A stretch of DNA of 5,023 nt from Bacteroidota bacterium (lineage in GTDB: Bacteria; Bacteroidota; Bacteroidia; Bacteroidales; UBA10428). A model generated the notes under the pieces. That model saw nothing but the letters and a program-made list of their open reading frames with translations. It was not told where the DNA came from and did no database searches. The translations under genes and the position numbers were made by a program. Location of the stretch: NCBI GenBank assembly GCA_024640925.1, contig JAHEEB010000416.1, positions 1-5,023 on the forward strand, written 5' to 3'. Within the stretch, counting starts at the first letter, position 1. Each line of letters opens with the position of its first letter. Of this stretch, positions 1 through 5,023 are shown one piece after another.

Positions 1-283
1 TTACTTTTTTCTCAAAACCTATAAAATCGGCGGTCAGATAATACTTACCTGGTTTCTCAATTGCAATTGAGAAACTTCCATCGGCTTGCGATAAAGAACC
101 CGAGGCAAGTACAGAATCTTTAAAATTAAAAACAGTAACACTCACATATTCCAAAGGCTGATTAGTTTGCGATTCTATTATTTTGCCCTTTACTGTAAAA
201 GAAAATTTTGGTTGTTGCGATTTTGATGGAGAAAGAGTAAGGAAAAGAAAAATACCTACTAATGAAAATTTAATAAACTTCAT
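1..283 (-). CDS. N-terminus of a secreted protein with a carboxypeptidase-regulatory-like domain, probably an outer-membrane beta-barrel protein (partial)
   Basis: This frame opens at ATG 283 and stays open for 94 codons to the window edge, so the C-terminal part is missing. Residues 1-22 look like a signal peptide: Lys at 2 and 5, a hydrophobic core (SLVGIFLFLTLS, 7-18), then SPSKS before QQPKF. Residues 29-94 read as a carboxypeptidase-regulatory-like beta-sandwich: TVKGKIIESQTNQPLEYVSV (30-49), a KDSVLASG segment (55-62), a DGSFSI strand (68-73) and KYYLTADFIGFEKK (80-93). In Bacteroidota this arrangement usually starts a TonB-receptor-like or OMP_b-brl_3-type outer-membrane barrel, and the short VFNFKDSVLASG style favours the latter. 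That assignment is inferred, because the barrel lies outside the window. The start is chosen because the signal peptide begins immediately there; there is no Shine-Dalgarno sequence. It could instead be a smaller periplasmic or surface lipid-free protein with the same front domain. It diverges from the gene at 584. Confidence 0.8.
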   Translation of the reverse strand, partial: MKFIKFSLVGIFLFLTLSPSKSQQPKFSFTVKGKIIESQTNQPLEYVSVTVFNFKDSVLASGSLSQADGSFSIAIEKPGKYYLTADFIGFEKKV

Positions 284-583
284 ACCAAAAATATTATTTT
301 TAATTTGACACCTGAATGAATTAAAACTTGTTTGGAAAGGCTTTTTATCAAGAAAAAAATGAATTATTCTCACTATTTAATATTAAAAATAAATAGAAAA
401 CACAGCAAAAATTATTCCAAAACACCAATAAATTCAGGCTTTCTTTAACAAAATAATTGAGCAATTAATATGTTTCCATTTGTTTGTGTCAGACCAAAGA
501 TCTATTTTATAGAAAGATTATTTAAATTTGAATGACTCTTGTTCCTGGTCATGAAAAAGCAGAACATAAATCATTAATCAAAT
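284..583. other. Divergent intergenic region, AT-rich
   Basis: This 300-base non-coding stretch separates two divergently transcribed genes. I see no RNA gene or sizeable open frame in it. It contains a 12-bp A/T palindrome, TTTAATATTAAA, at 376-387. That palindrome lies within a larger inverted repeat with arms CTATTTA (373-379) and TAAATAG (390-396). There is also a -7-like promoter element near its right end, listed separately. A short ATG frame at 532 ends after 23 codons and looks like chance. Confidence 0.7.
523..530 (+). promoter_or_regulatory. Possible -7 promoter element for the 584 gene
   Basis: TAAATTTG matches the Bacteroidota primary-sigma -7 consensus TAnnTTTG exactly. Transcription would start near 536 and give a leader of about 48 bases. 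No TTG or TTTG is present 19-21 bases upstream; the nearest TTTG (483-486) is 36 bases away. The assignment therefore rests on the -7 box alone, which in AT-rich DNA can occur by chance. Confidence 0.35.
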
Positions 584-1096
584 ATGGATATTTTATCTCA
601 TAGCTTATGGGGAGGAATCGCTTTAGGAAGAAAAAAGAAAGCTGATTTTATCTATGCCTCCATTTTTTCTTTATTACCCGATATACTTGCTGAAGGTATT
701 ATGTTTAGCTTAATTTATCTTGGAGTTAAAAACATGCCAGGTACAGAGCACGGGCATCCCAACATTACTGAGTTTCCGGTATACGCTCAAAACCTGTATA
801 ATACCACTCATAGTTTAATCGTATTTGGCGCAGTCTTCATCCTTGTTTGGATAATACGAAAAAAACCTTATTGGCTTTTATTAGCCTGGGCACTTCATAT
901 TATAATCGATATACCCACACATTCTTTTGATCTTTTCCCAACACCCTTTCTTTGGCCAATATCTGACTTTAAAGTCGATGGAATACCATGGCGTAATTCG
1001 ATTATTCTGATTCCAAATTTTATTTTACTCGTCGCTTTTTACTCGTTATGGTTCTTTAAAAGAAAAAGATTTGCGAAGAAGTGCACGCAACTATAA
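584..1096 (+). CDS. Small multi-pass membrane protein, YdjM / membrane-bound metal-dependent hydrolase-like family
   Basis: The 170-residue protein is hydrophobic, with probable membrane segments at about 22-47, 77-92, 96-111 and 138-158 and a basic C-terminal tail (KRKRFAKK, 159-166). It has the pattern I associate with the YdjM (PF04307) family: MDILSHSLWGG at the start, LPD at 31-33, a THS at 75-77, H-x3-D-x3-H around H105, D109 and H113 (LHIIIDIPTHS), and LWP at 123-125. These His/Asp positions are the presumed metal ligands. The family is called hydrolase-like by motif, but no substrate is established for a protein of this kind. The start is chosen because an in-frame ATG at 551 meets a stop after eight codons. 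There is no Shine-Dalgarno sequence, as is usual in this phylum. It converges on the DUF1611 gene and is probably monocistronic. The coding call is firm; the family is likely and the function is unknown. Confidence 0.85.
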   Translation: MDILSHSLWGGIALGRKKKADFIYASIFSLLPDILAEGIMFSLIYLGVKNMPGTEHGHPNITEFPVYAQNLYNTTHSLIVFGAVFILVWIIRKKPYWLLLAWALHIIIDIPTHSFDLFPTPFLWPISDFKVDGIPWRNSIILIPNFILLVAFYSLWFFKRKRFAKKCTQL

Positions 1097-1098
1097 AA

Positions 1099-1122
1099 AA
1101 AAAATAAAACATCTTATTTTTT
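1099..1122 (+). terminator. Possible A/T-only hairpin terminator between convergent genes
   Basis: AAAAAATAA (1099-1107) and TTATTTTTT (1114-1122) form a perfect 9-bp stem with a 6-base loop. It begins three bases after the stop codon at 1096. The right arm provides a U-rich 3' end for plus-strand transcripts, and its symmetry would give the same for minus-strand transcripts ending after 1228. The stem has no G/C pairs, so it would be weak; its position is the main support. Confidence 0.4.
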
Positions 1123-1227
1123 GCTGACATTTAACGTAAAGATATTACAAATAAAAGCCTTTATAAATCAGAAAAGCTTCAATTAAATTAATGAAGACCG
1201 GAAATAAAAGAAAACCTGCTAGAAAAA

Positions 1228-2289
1228 TCAAATAATTGATTTAATAAGCTTTACCAGTTCATCGGCACCATCGTAAAGAACATCAAAAACAGGTAGTCCT
1301 GTTTCTTTTTTCAGATTGCTGCATACTTCCGGAATTTCGCTTTGATCAATACCTTCGTGATTAAGACTTATAGCAAATACTTTTTTCCCTGAAATAAGTT
1401 CAATTGCCTGAATTTGTTTTTTAATGGGTTGTATAGGATGACCCTGGTAACCATCATATTCTTTTCGGTTTGGTGCATGTTGTAAAATAACATGATCAGG
1501 TCGGCCGGCAGCTAAAACTTTAAAACCTCCTGGATTGGCAGGATGTAATAAGCTTTTATAGCCTTCAATAAGAATAATATCAGGCTTATCGTTATAATAT
1601 GCTTCAAGCAGGGTGTTTTCAATTTCGCCTGACACAAAATTATTAGTCAATGCATCGAAAATAAGAGCGTATTTTGCTCCCTGCAGCCAAGCCATAGGAC
1701 TTGTGCCAACCAGCTCTGGTTTTAATCCACTCTTTTCAAGACCCTGTAAGAGAATCCATGCTGTAGTGAGCTTGCCAACTGTTGAATCAGTTCCCAGAAT
1801 AGCTATTTTGGGGCATTTTACTTCTGAAATACGACCTGTAAAATAATGTAAGTCTTTCCGTTTTGGAGGACGGCATATATCGCGCATCTTTTTATCGCGC
1901 TCAACTGCCAGGTTCATTAAAACCTGATCGTCAGAAAGCAAATCCAATAAACCAGAATCGATATTGAGCCCTAAATCAAGAGCTTTTCGCATATCTTCCC
2001 GAACAGATTTACATAACCGACCCATATCAGAATTAAGTCCTATTACCAAATGGGTTACTCTTTCTTTCTTCTCGCCAGCCTGGGCAATTGCCTTTTCCAT
2101 TGTATCGTAAATAGGAATACCATTAGGTTTTCCATCAAGGACAGTACCTGAGTCTTTACCAGCATAAGTAGAATCGATCACTGACATTATTTTATAACGA
2201 CGAGTGAACCTAACCAACCCATGAGCAATTTTTCCTTTCGAGGTATTGAAAGCTCCCTGGCAGTATACTATTGCAGTCCCATCTATCAT
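1228..2289 (-). CDS. DUF1611 family P-loop protein, related to D-glutamate N-acetyltransferase DgcN
   Basis: The 353-residue protein has the usual DUF1611 two-part layout. An N-terminal Rossmann-like part (about 1-140) includes KGKIAHGLVR (18-27) and LVIGLNSDMGR (81-91). The C-terminal P-loop part (about 158-353) has a Walker A variant GTDSTVGK at 166-173 followed by T175, a Walker B-like DIILIEG (237-243), then LLHPANPGG (247-255) and HAPNR (271-275). Characterised relatives named DgcN acetylate D-glutamate and work with the enolase-superfamily enzyme DgcA in D-Glu catabolism. Others sit beside dipeptide epimerases. No epimerase is present here; the upstream neighbours are a GNAT and two ATP-grasp ligases. 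Whether this protein shares the DgcN reaction is inferred. It starts 106 bases after the GNAT stop and has its own promoter, so it may be transcribed separately or by read-through. Family call is strong, substrate moderate to low. Confidence 0.88.
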   Translation of the reverse strand: MIDGTAIVYCQGAFNTSKGKIAHGLVRFTRRYKIMSVIDSTYAGKDSGTVLDGKPNGIPIYDTMEKAIAQAGEKKERVTHLVIGLNSDMGRLCKSVREDMRKALDLGLNIDSGLLDLLSDDQVLMNLAVERDKKMRDICRPPKRKDLHYFTGRISEVKCPKIAILGTDSTVGKLTTAWILLQGLEKSGLKPELVGTSPMAWLQGAKYALIFDALTNNFVSGEIENTLLEAYYNDKPDIILIEGYKSLLHPANPGGFKVLAAGRPDHVILQHAPNRKEYDGYQGHPIQPIKKQIQAIELISGKKVFAISLNHEGIDQSEIPEVCSNLKKETGLPVFDVLYDGADELVKLIKSII

Positions 2290-2328
2290 TTCTTACGTAT
2301 TTTGGAATTTACTAGTTTTTAATAGGCG

Positions 2329-2361
2329 CGAAGGTATTCATTTGTTATCTTTCTAACAAAA
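2329..2361 (-). promoter_or_regulatory. Bacteroidota-type promoter of the DUF1611 gene
   Basis: On the minus strand, TTTTG (2361-2357) and TACCTTCG (2336-2329) are separated by 20 bases. This fits the -33 TTTG / -7 TAnnTTTG promoter of Bacteroidota with one mismatch in the -7 box. Transcription would start around 2325, giving a leader of about 36 bases before ATG 2289. It is the best promoter match in the window and suggests that this gene can be expressed apart from the ligase-GNAT operon. Confidence 0.6.
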
Positions 2362-2362
2362 G
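2339..2362. promoter_or_regulatory. Inverted repeat inside the DUF1611 promoter, possible operator
   Basis: TTTGTTA (2341-2347) and TAACAAA (2354-2360) are perfect 7-base arms around a 6-base centre (TCTTTC). The match resumes at C2339/G2362 after one mismatch. The repeat fills the spacer between the -7 and -33 boxes and covers most of the -33 box, where a bound repressor would block RNA polymerase. No regulator gene is in the window, and an RNA hairpin role is less likely because the site lies upstream of the predicted transcript. Confidence 0.35.
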
Positions 2363-2395
2363 ATTCGTCATCATAATTTTCATTTTAGACAAAAC

Positions 2396-2890
2396 TTAAA
2401 CTGTTTTTATATAAACAAGTTTATCATCGCCATAATCATAGAAATCCTCAAATCTTGCTTTCAATTGGTAGTCGGTTTTTTCATAAAATTTTTGGGTTGG
2501 AATATATTGTACTTTAGAAGAAGTTTCGACAACTATGGTCCTACCTCCTATTTCCCTTATAGCTTGTTCGGTGGCTTTCATAAGCTCCTTCCCTATTCCC
2601 TTGTTTCTAAATTCGTTATGAGTTACAATCCAATATAAATCATAACTAATAAGCGAACAAGGTATTAATCCAAAACAACTATATGCGATTGCCTCTCCGT
2701 TATGATCAACAAAAAGAAATTCGTATCCGCTTGCTTCTCCTAACTTAATTCTTTCTTCAATAAGTTCTACTGCTATTTCTATTTCATCATCACGGAAAAA
2801 ACCTGTAGATGTAACAATTTCTCTCACTCTGGTAATATCTTCAGGTTTTGGATTGTTTCTTAATGTATATTCTTTATTTATGAATTCCAT
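2396..2890 (-). CDS. GNAT family N-acetyltransferase
   Basis: The 164-residue protein is a single GNAT domain of normal length, expected to transfer an acyl group from acetyl-CoA to an amine in the cytoplasm. The acetyl-CoA pyrophosphate loop is RNKGIG at 95-100 (Q/R-x-x-G-x-G/A), preceded by the motif A strand DLYWIVTHNEF (84-94). The motif B region is KFYEKTDYQLKARFEDFY (134-151), with Y136 a candidate general acid. Other strong features are YEFLFVD (56-62), YSCFGLIPCSLISYDLYW (70-87) and VETSSKVQY (121-129), which I associate with a GNAT subfamily often found beside D-Ala-D-Ala-ligase-like genes. It begins 9 bases after the stop of the second ligase, with no Shine-Dalgarno sequence, and so probably depends on translation coupled to that gene. 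The substrate is unknown; the adjacent ligases suggest the amine of an amino acid or short peptide. It is less likely to be a protein (ribosomal) acetyltransferase. Confidence 0.9.
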   Translation of the reverse strand: MEFINKEYTLRNNPKPEDITRVREIVTSTGFFRDDEIEIAVELIEERIKLGEASGYEFLFVDHNGEAIAYSCFGLIPCSLISYDLYWIVTHNEFRNKGIGKELMKATEQAIREIGGRTIVVETSSKVQYIPTQKFYEKTDYQLKARFEDFYDYGDDKLVYIKTV

Positions 2891-2899
2891 ATCTGTTTA

Positions 2900-3868
2900 T
2901 TAATGAATGGCATCGTATATAATTCGTTCTATTACTTTTGGATAATCCAACCCGGCTTTTTGACATGCCGCAATGAATCCGGCATCAGGAGAAAGACATG
3001 GATTAACATTTACCTCAAGTACATATGGCTTTCTGTTGTTATCAACTCTGAAATCAACCCTGGCATATCCTTTTAATTCAAGCTCTTTCCAACACAACAG
3101 ACTAATTTCTTTCAGTTCATTGAGCAAATCAGAATCTTCAGTCGATTGTTCAAAGGTCCGAACAGTATTACGATATTCAAATGAGTCTTCTTCCCATTTG
3201 GATGCATAATTCAGTATTTTCGGTTTATCTTCCGGGTAATCGATGTATTTTATTTCCGCAGCCGGCATAACTTCTGGACCATCGGGTCCTCCCAGTACGG
3301 AAAGATTGAATTCGCGGCCTCCGACAAATTCCTCAAGAAAATATTCATCCGATAGTTTTGCGGAAAAGAAATCATTAATTAATTGTTCATCACCTCCGAC
3401 TATCGAATTATCGGTAATTCCCACAGAACCATCTTCCCATATCGGTTTATAAATATACGTTTTCGAAATCGATGTTCGATTTGTTGAAAATGTAGTAAAC
3501 CAGTCAGCAGTCGGAATATTTTTTGAACGAAACAACTCCTTCGCTCTCACTTTATTTGAGGTAATAAACATAGGAAAAGATCCTGAACCTGAAAATCTGA
3601 TTCCTAGACTCTCTAGTAGAATTGGGGATAAATGGATCAGATTTCCCTTATTGTCGACTGTTTCTACCAGATTAAACAACACATCCACAGGTTTTTCTAA
3701 TAGTTCTTTTTTAACTTTCTCTAAGTTGAGATCAAAAAAAACACGGTCTGATAAATAACCTATTTCCAGCAATGCACTTTCTATGGCTTCAGCCTGGGCC
3801 AATACATCAATTTCATCTGCGGTTGGTACTTCCGATATTTTATTTATCAGGATTATAGCCTTTTTCAT
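2900..3868 (-). CDS. ATP-grasp ligase, D-Ala-D-Ala-ligase-like, divergent (second of the pair)
   Basis: The 322-residue protein has the length and order of a Ddl-type ATP-grasp enzyme, which joins a carboxylate to an amine through an acyl phosphate. Visible elements are VLFNLVET (63-70), SNKVRAKELF (104-113, with N105-K106 in place of the usual DK), YKPIWEDGSVGI (140-151, K141 in the ATP site), FLEEFVGGREFNLSV (177-191), YARVDFR (268-274) and LEVNVNPCLSPDAG (284-297). R270, D272, E285 and N287 have the spacing of DdlB R255, D257, E270 and N272, so the catalytic and metal site looks complete. The N-terminus (IILINKISEVPT, 5-16) lacks the GGxSxExxVS motif of true Ddl enzymes, and the NPCLSPDAG loop is not Ddl-like. 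D-Ala-D-Ala is therefore an unlikely product, and the real substrates are unknown. It is the second gene of the operon, 17 bases after the first. Confidence 0.9.
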   Translation of the reverse strand: MKKAIILINKISEVPTADEIDVLAQAEAIESALLEIGYLSDRVFFDLNLEKVKKELLEKPVDVLFNLVETVDNKGNLIHLSPILLESLGIRFSGSGSFPMFITSNKVRAKELFRSKNIPTADWFTTFSTNRTSISKTYIYKPIWEDGSVGITDNSIVGGDEQLINDFFSAKLSDEYFLEEFVGGREFNLSVLGGPDGPEVMPAAEIKYIDYPEDKPKILNYASKWEEDSFEYRNTVRTFEQSTEDSDLLNELKEISLLCWKELELKGYARVDFRVDNNRKPYVLEVNVNPCLSPDAGFIAACQKAGLDYPKVIERIIYDAIH

Positions 3869-3870
3869 AA

Positions 3871-3878
3871 ATCACCTC
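3871..3878 (-). promoter_or_regulatory. Strong Shine-Dalgarno sequence of the second ligase
   Basis: On the minus strand GAGGTGAT lies two bases before ATG 3868, and it is fully complementary to the 16S 3' end core (AUCACCUC). The other starts in the window lack such a site, so this one supports the chosen start. It also suggests efficient independent initiation of the second ligase within the operon. Confidence 0.7.
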
Positions 3879-3885
3879 AGGAACT

Positions 3886-4869
3886 TTACAAATTCTTTTT
3901 AACCTTTTGAATCGCCGAATCCATAATCATGGAGATAAGTTCCTTATAAGTGATCCCATTTTTAGTGGATAAAATAGGCAAATCAGAATGTTCCGGATGT
4001 AAGCCAGCCAATGGATTTACCTCTATAAAATTAGGAATTCCTTTGTCATCCATACGCAAATCAACTCTTCCACCATCTTGTCCCTGAATAGCTTTCCATG
4101 CATCAATAGCAACTATTTCACAATCTTTGGCAACTTTATCTTTTACCAGAACATACTTCACCCTTTCTTCACATTCCTCTTTGTTTACATAGGAATATAC
4201 CATTTTTTCGGCATTGCTGTTAAGTATAACTTCCATTACACCAACTGATTTTGCTTTTTCACCAGTTCCAACAATACCAACAGTAAATTCCCTTCCCGAC
4301 AAAAAAGTTTCAACCAAAACAGGTTGTTTGAATTGCTTCAGGAGGAAATTACTCATTTCGACCAGTTGTTCTTTATTTTGAATAACATTCTGACCATTAA
4401 TCCCTTTTCCGGTACCTTCTGCTAAAGGCTTAACAAACAAAGGATAAGGAAGATTAACTTTATTAATATCGTCAGAAGTATAAACCACAAAGTGATCAGG
4501 CGTTGGAACTCCTGCAGCCTTGACAATGGTTTTGGTCTTAGCTTTATCCAATGTCAGAGCCAGTTCAAGCGGCCCTGAAAAAACGTATGGAATCTGATAA
4601 GCATCAAGTAGTGCGGGAACCTGAGCCTCACGACCAATACCATAAAGCCCTTCGCAAATATTAAAGACCAAATCCCACTTATCACCTTTTACCAGGCGTT
4701 CACATAGAGCTTTGATATGTCCAATCCGATCCGTTTTATAACCCAGCGATTGAAGAGTGCTTTCAATAGCTTCTATGGTGCTAATCCGGTCGAATTCTGC
4801 TGTCTCTTCTTCTGAAAACCCCATTTTCAGATAATCATCGCGTAAATCGTAAGTAAGTCCAATTGTCAT
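3886..4869 (-). CDS. ATP-grasp ligase, D-Ala-D-Ala-ligase-like (first of the pair)
   Basis: This 327-residue protein is the promoter-proximal gene. It has the ATP-grasp architecture of carboxylate-amine ligases: FNICEGLYGIGREAQVPALL (69-88), SGPLELALTLDK (98-109), FVKP (145-148, K147 in the ATP site), the glycine-rich loop EGTGKGI (151-157), LVETFLSGREFTVGI (185-199), GRVDLRMDD (267-275) and FIEVNPLAGLHPEHSDLP (281-298). R268, D270, E283 and N285 match the spacing of the DdlB catalytic arginine and Mg2+ ligands, and G289 corresponds to the oxyanion-hole glycine. The GLHPEHSDLP loop resembles the Ddl segment that holds the second substrate's carboxylate. The N-terminus (MTIGLTYDLRDDY, 1-13) lacks GGxSxExxVS, which holds the first D-Ala in true Ddl. 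An automatic annotation would say D-alanine--D-alanine ligase; a ligase for another amino acid or dipeptide is more likely. There is no clear Shine-Dalgarno sequence. Confidence 0.9.
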   Translation of the reverse strand: MTIGLTYDLRDDYLKMGFSEEETAEFDRISTIEAIESTLQSLGYKTDRIGHIKALCERLVKGDKWDLVFNICEGLYGIGREAQVPALLDAYQIPYVFSGPLELALTLDKAKTKTIVKAAGVPTPDHFVVYTSDDINKVNLPYPLFVKPLAEGTGKGINGQNVIQNKEQLVEMSNFLLKQFKQPVLVETFLSGREFTVGIVGTGEKAKSVGVMEVILNSNAEKMVYSYVNKEECEERVKYVLVKDKVAKDCEIVAIDAWKAIQGQDGGRVDLRMDDKGIPNFIEVNPLAGLHPEHSDLPILSTKNGITYKELISMIMDSAIQKVKKNL

Positions 4870-4881
4870 TACTATATTTTT

Positions 4882-4916
4882 TCTGAATTATTCTTATTTT
4901 AAATTTATCTGAATTA
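4882..4916. repeat. Direct repeat TCTGAATTA flanking the -7 box
   Basis: Two exact 9-base copies (4882-4890 and 4908-4916) lie 26 bases apart, start to start, on either side of the proposed -7 box of the ligase operon. Their position could suit a regulator bound on the same face of the DNA, but short A/T-rich repeats also occur by chance. Confidence 0.3.
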
Positions 4917-4932
4917 ATCAATAGAAAACAAT
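4900..4932 (-). promoter_or_regulatory. Candidate promoter of the ligase-ligase-GNAT operon
   Basis: On the minus strand, ATTG (4932-4929) and TAAATTTA (4907-4900) are separated by 21 bases. This approximates the Bacteroidota -33/-7 pattern with one mismatch in the -7 box and an incomplete -33 box. Transcription would begin near 4895, about 26 bases before ATG 4869. It is the best candidate in the leader, but weaker than the promoter of the DUF1611 gene. Confidence 0.4.
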
Positions 4933-4945
4933 TAAGCTTACTATT

Positions 4946-4970
4946 GAATTGATTTGATTTGATTTGATTT
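4946..4970. repeat. Short tandem repeat, GATTT x4 plus a degenerate copy
   Basis: Four exact GATTT units (4951-4970) follow one variant unit GAATT (4946-4950). The repeat lies just upstream of the candidate operon promoter. Slippage here could change the distance to upstream sites but not the reading frame of any gene. Confidence 0.7.
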
Positions 4971-4978
4971 ATTTTTAG

Positions 4979-5009
4979 CAGAAAGGAGGTCCTTTGAACC
5001 TCCTTTCTG
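4979..5009. terminator. Strong 12-bp hairpin, probable terminator of uncertain direction
   Basis: CAGAAAGGAGGT (4979-4990) and ACCTCCTTTCTG (4998-5009) pair perfectly around a 7-base loop. On the plus strand it is followed by GGTTTTG and on the minus strand by CTAAAAATAA, so neither side has a long U tract. No plus-strand gene lies directly to its left. It therefore most likely ends a minus-strand gene beyond the right edge and insulates the ligase operon from it. Confidence 0.55.
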
Positions 5010-5023
5010 GTTTTGAAATTTGT

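Noticed and set aside
284..296. CAAAAATA on the plus strand, which reads TATTTTTG on the minus strand, an exact TAnnTTTG match before the envelope gene
   Set aside because: It sits two bases before ATG 283, so the transcript would start at or after the start codon. There is no -33 box at the right distance.
532..603. Upstream ATG frame of 23 codons that could be a leader peptide
   Set aside because: It overlaps the start of the 584 gene in another frame and has no attenuator-like structure or repeated codons.
1613..1846. Open plus-strand frame of 77 codons
   Set aside because: It lies wholly inside the well-supported DUF1611 gene on the other strand, and its translation shows no recognisable domain.
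2973..3452. Two open plus-strand frames (2973-3209 and 3243-3452)
   Set aside because: Both are antisense to the second ATP-grasp gene, are rich in Ser/Pro as antisense frames often are, and show no family motif or start signal.
2900..4869. Glycopeptide-resistance (Van-type) D-Ala-D-Lac ligase locus
   Set aside because: No VanH-like dehydrogenase or VanX-like dipeptidase accompanies the ligases, and both lack the Ddl/Van N-terminal motif.
4946..4970. GATTT repeats as a CRISPR or origin iteron array
   Set aside because: The units are 5 bases, contiguous and without spacers, with no cas, rep or dnaA-like gene nearby.
4990..5023. Right edge as the 3' end of a 16S rRNA gene
   Set aside because: Only about 15 bases resemble the 16S end. 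The sequence to the left is low-complexity intergenic DNA with no helix 45 sequence, so the likeness comes from the hairpin arm.

Overview
The window looks like chromosomal DNA of a Bacteroidota (Bacteroidetes) bacterium. The DNA is AT-rich and most starts lack a Shine-Dalgarno sequence. Two intergenic regions carry close matches to the phylum's unusual promoter (TTTG at -33, TAnnTTTG at -7). The left edge encodes the N-terminus of a secreted protein with a carboxypeptidase-regulatory-like domain, of the kind found at the front of Bacteroidota outer-membrane beta-barrel proteins. No species can be named from the sequence alone.

Layout. Positions 1-283 (minus) hold the start of that envelope protein, running off the left edge. 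Positions 284-583 are a 300-base divergent AT-rich intergenic region with a -7-like promoter element for the next gene. Positions 584-1096 (plus) encode a small multi-pass membrane protein of the YdjM / metal-dependent-hydrolase-like family. It converges on the next gene, and an A/T-only hairpin lies between them. Positions 1228-4869 hold four minus-strand genes. In transcription order they are a D-Ala-D-Ala-ligase-like ATP-grasp enzyme (4869-3886), a second, divergent ATP-grasp enzyme (3868-2900), a GNAT acetyltransferase (2890-2396) and a DUF1611 P-loop protein related to D-glutamate N-acetyltransferase DgcN (2289-1228). The first three are separated by 17 and 9 bases and should form one operon. 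The fourth follows after 106 bases and has its own good Bacteroidota promoter, with an inverted repeat inside it. Positions 4870-5023 hold the leader and promoter region, a short GATTT tandem repeat and a strong 12-bp hairpin at the right edge.

The four-gene block is the interesting part. Both ligases keep the ATP-grasp catalytic and Mg2+ residues with the same spacing as E. coli DdlB. Both lack the N-terminal GGxSxExxVS signature of true D-Ala-D-Ala ligases, and they differ from each other in the acceptor-side loop. With a GNAT enzyme and a DUF1611 protein next to them, the set resembles a small pathway that builds or salvages a short peptide or amino-acid conjugate, possibly containing D-amino acids such as D-Glu. 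This is an inference from family and context; the product is unknown. The enolase-superfamily epimerase that often accompanies DUF1611 is not in this window.
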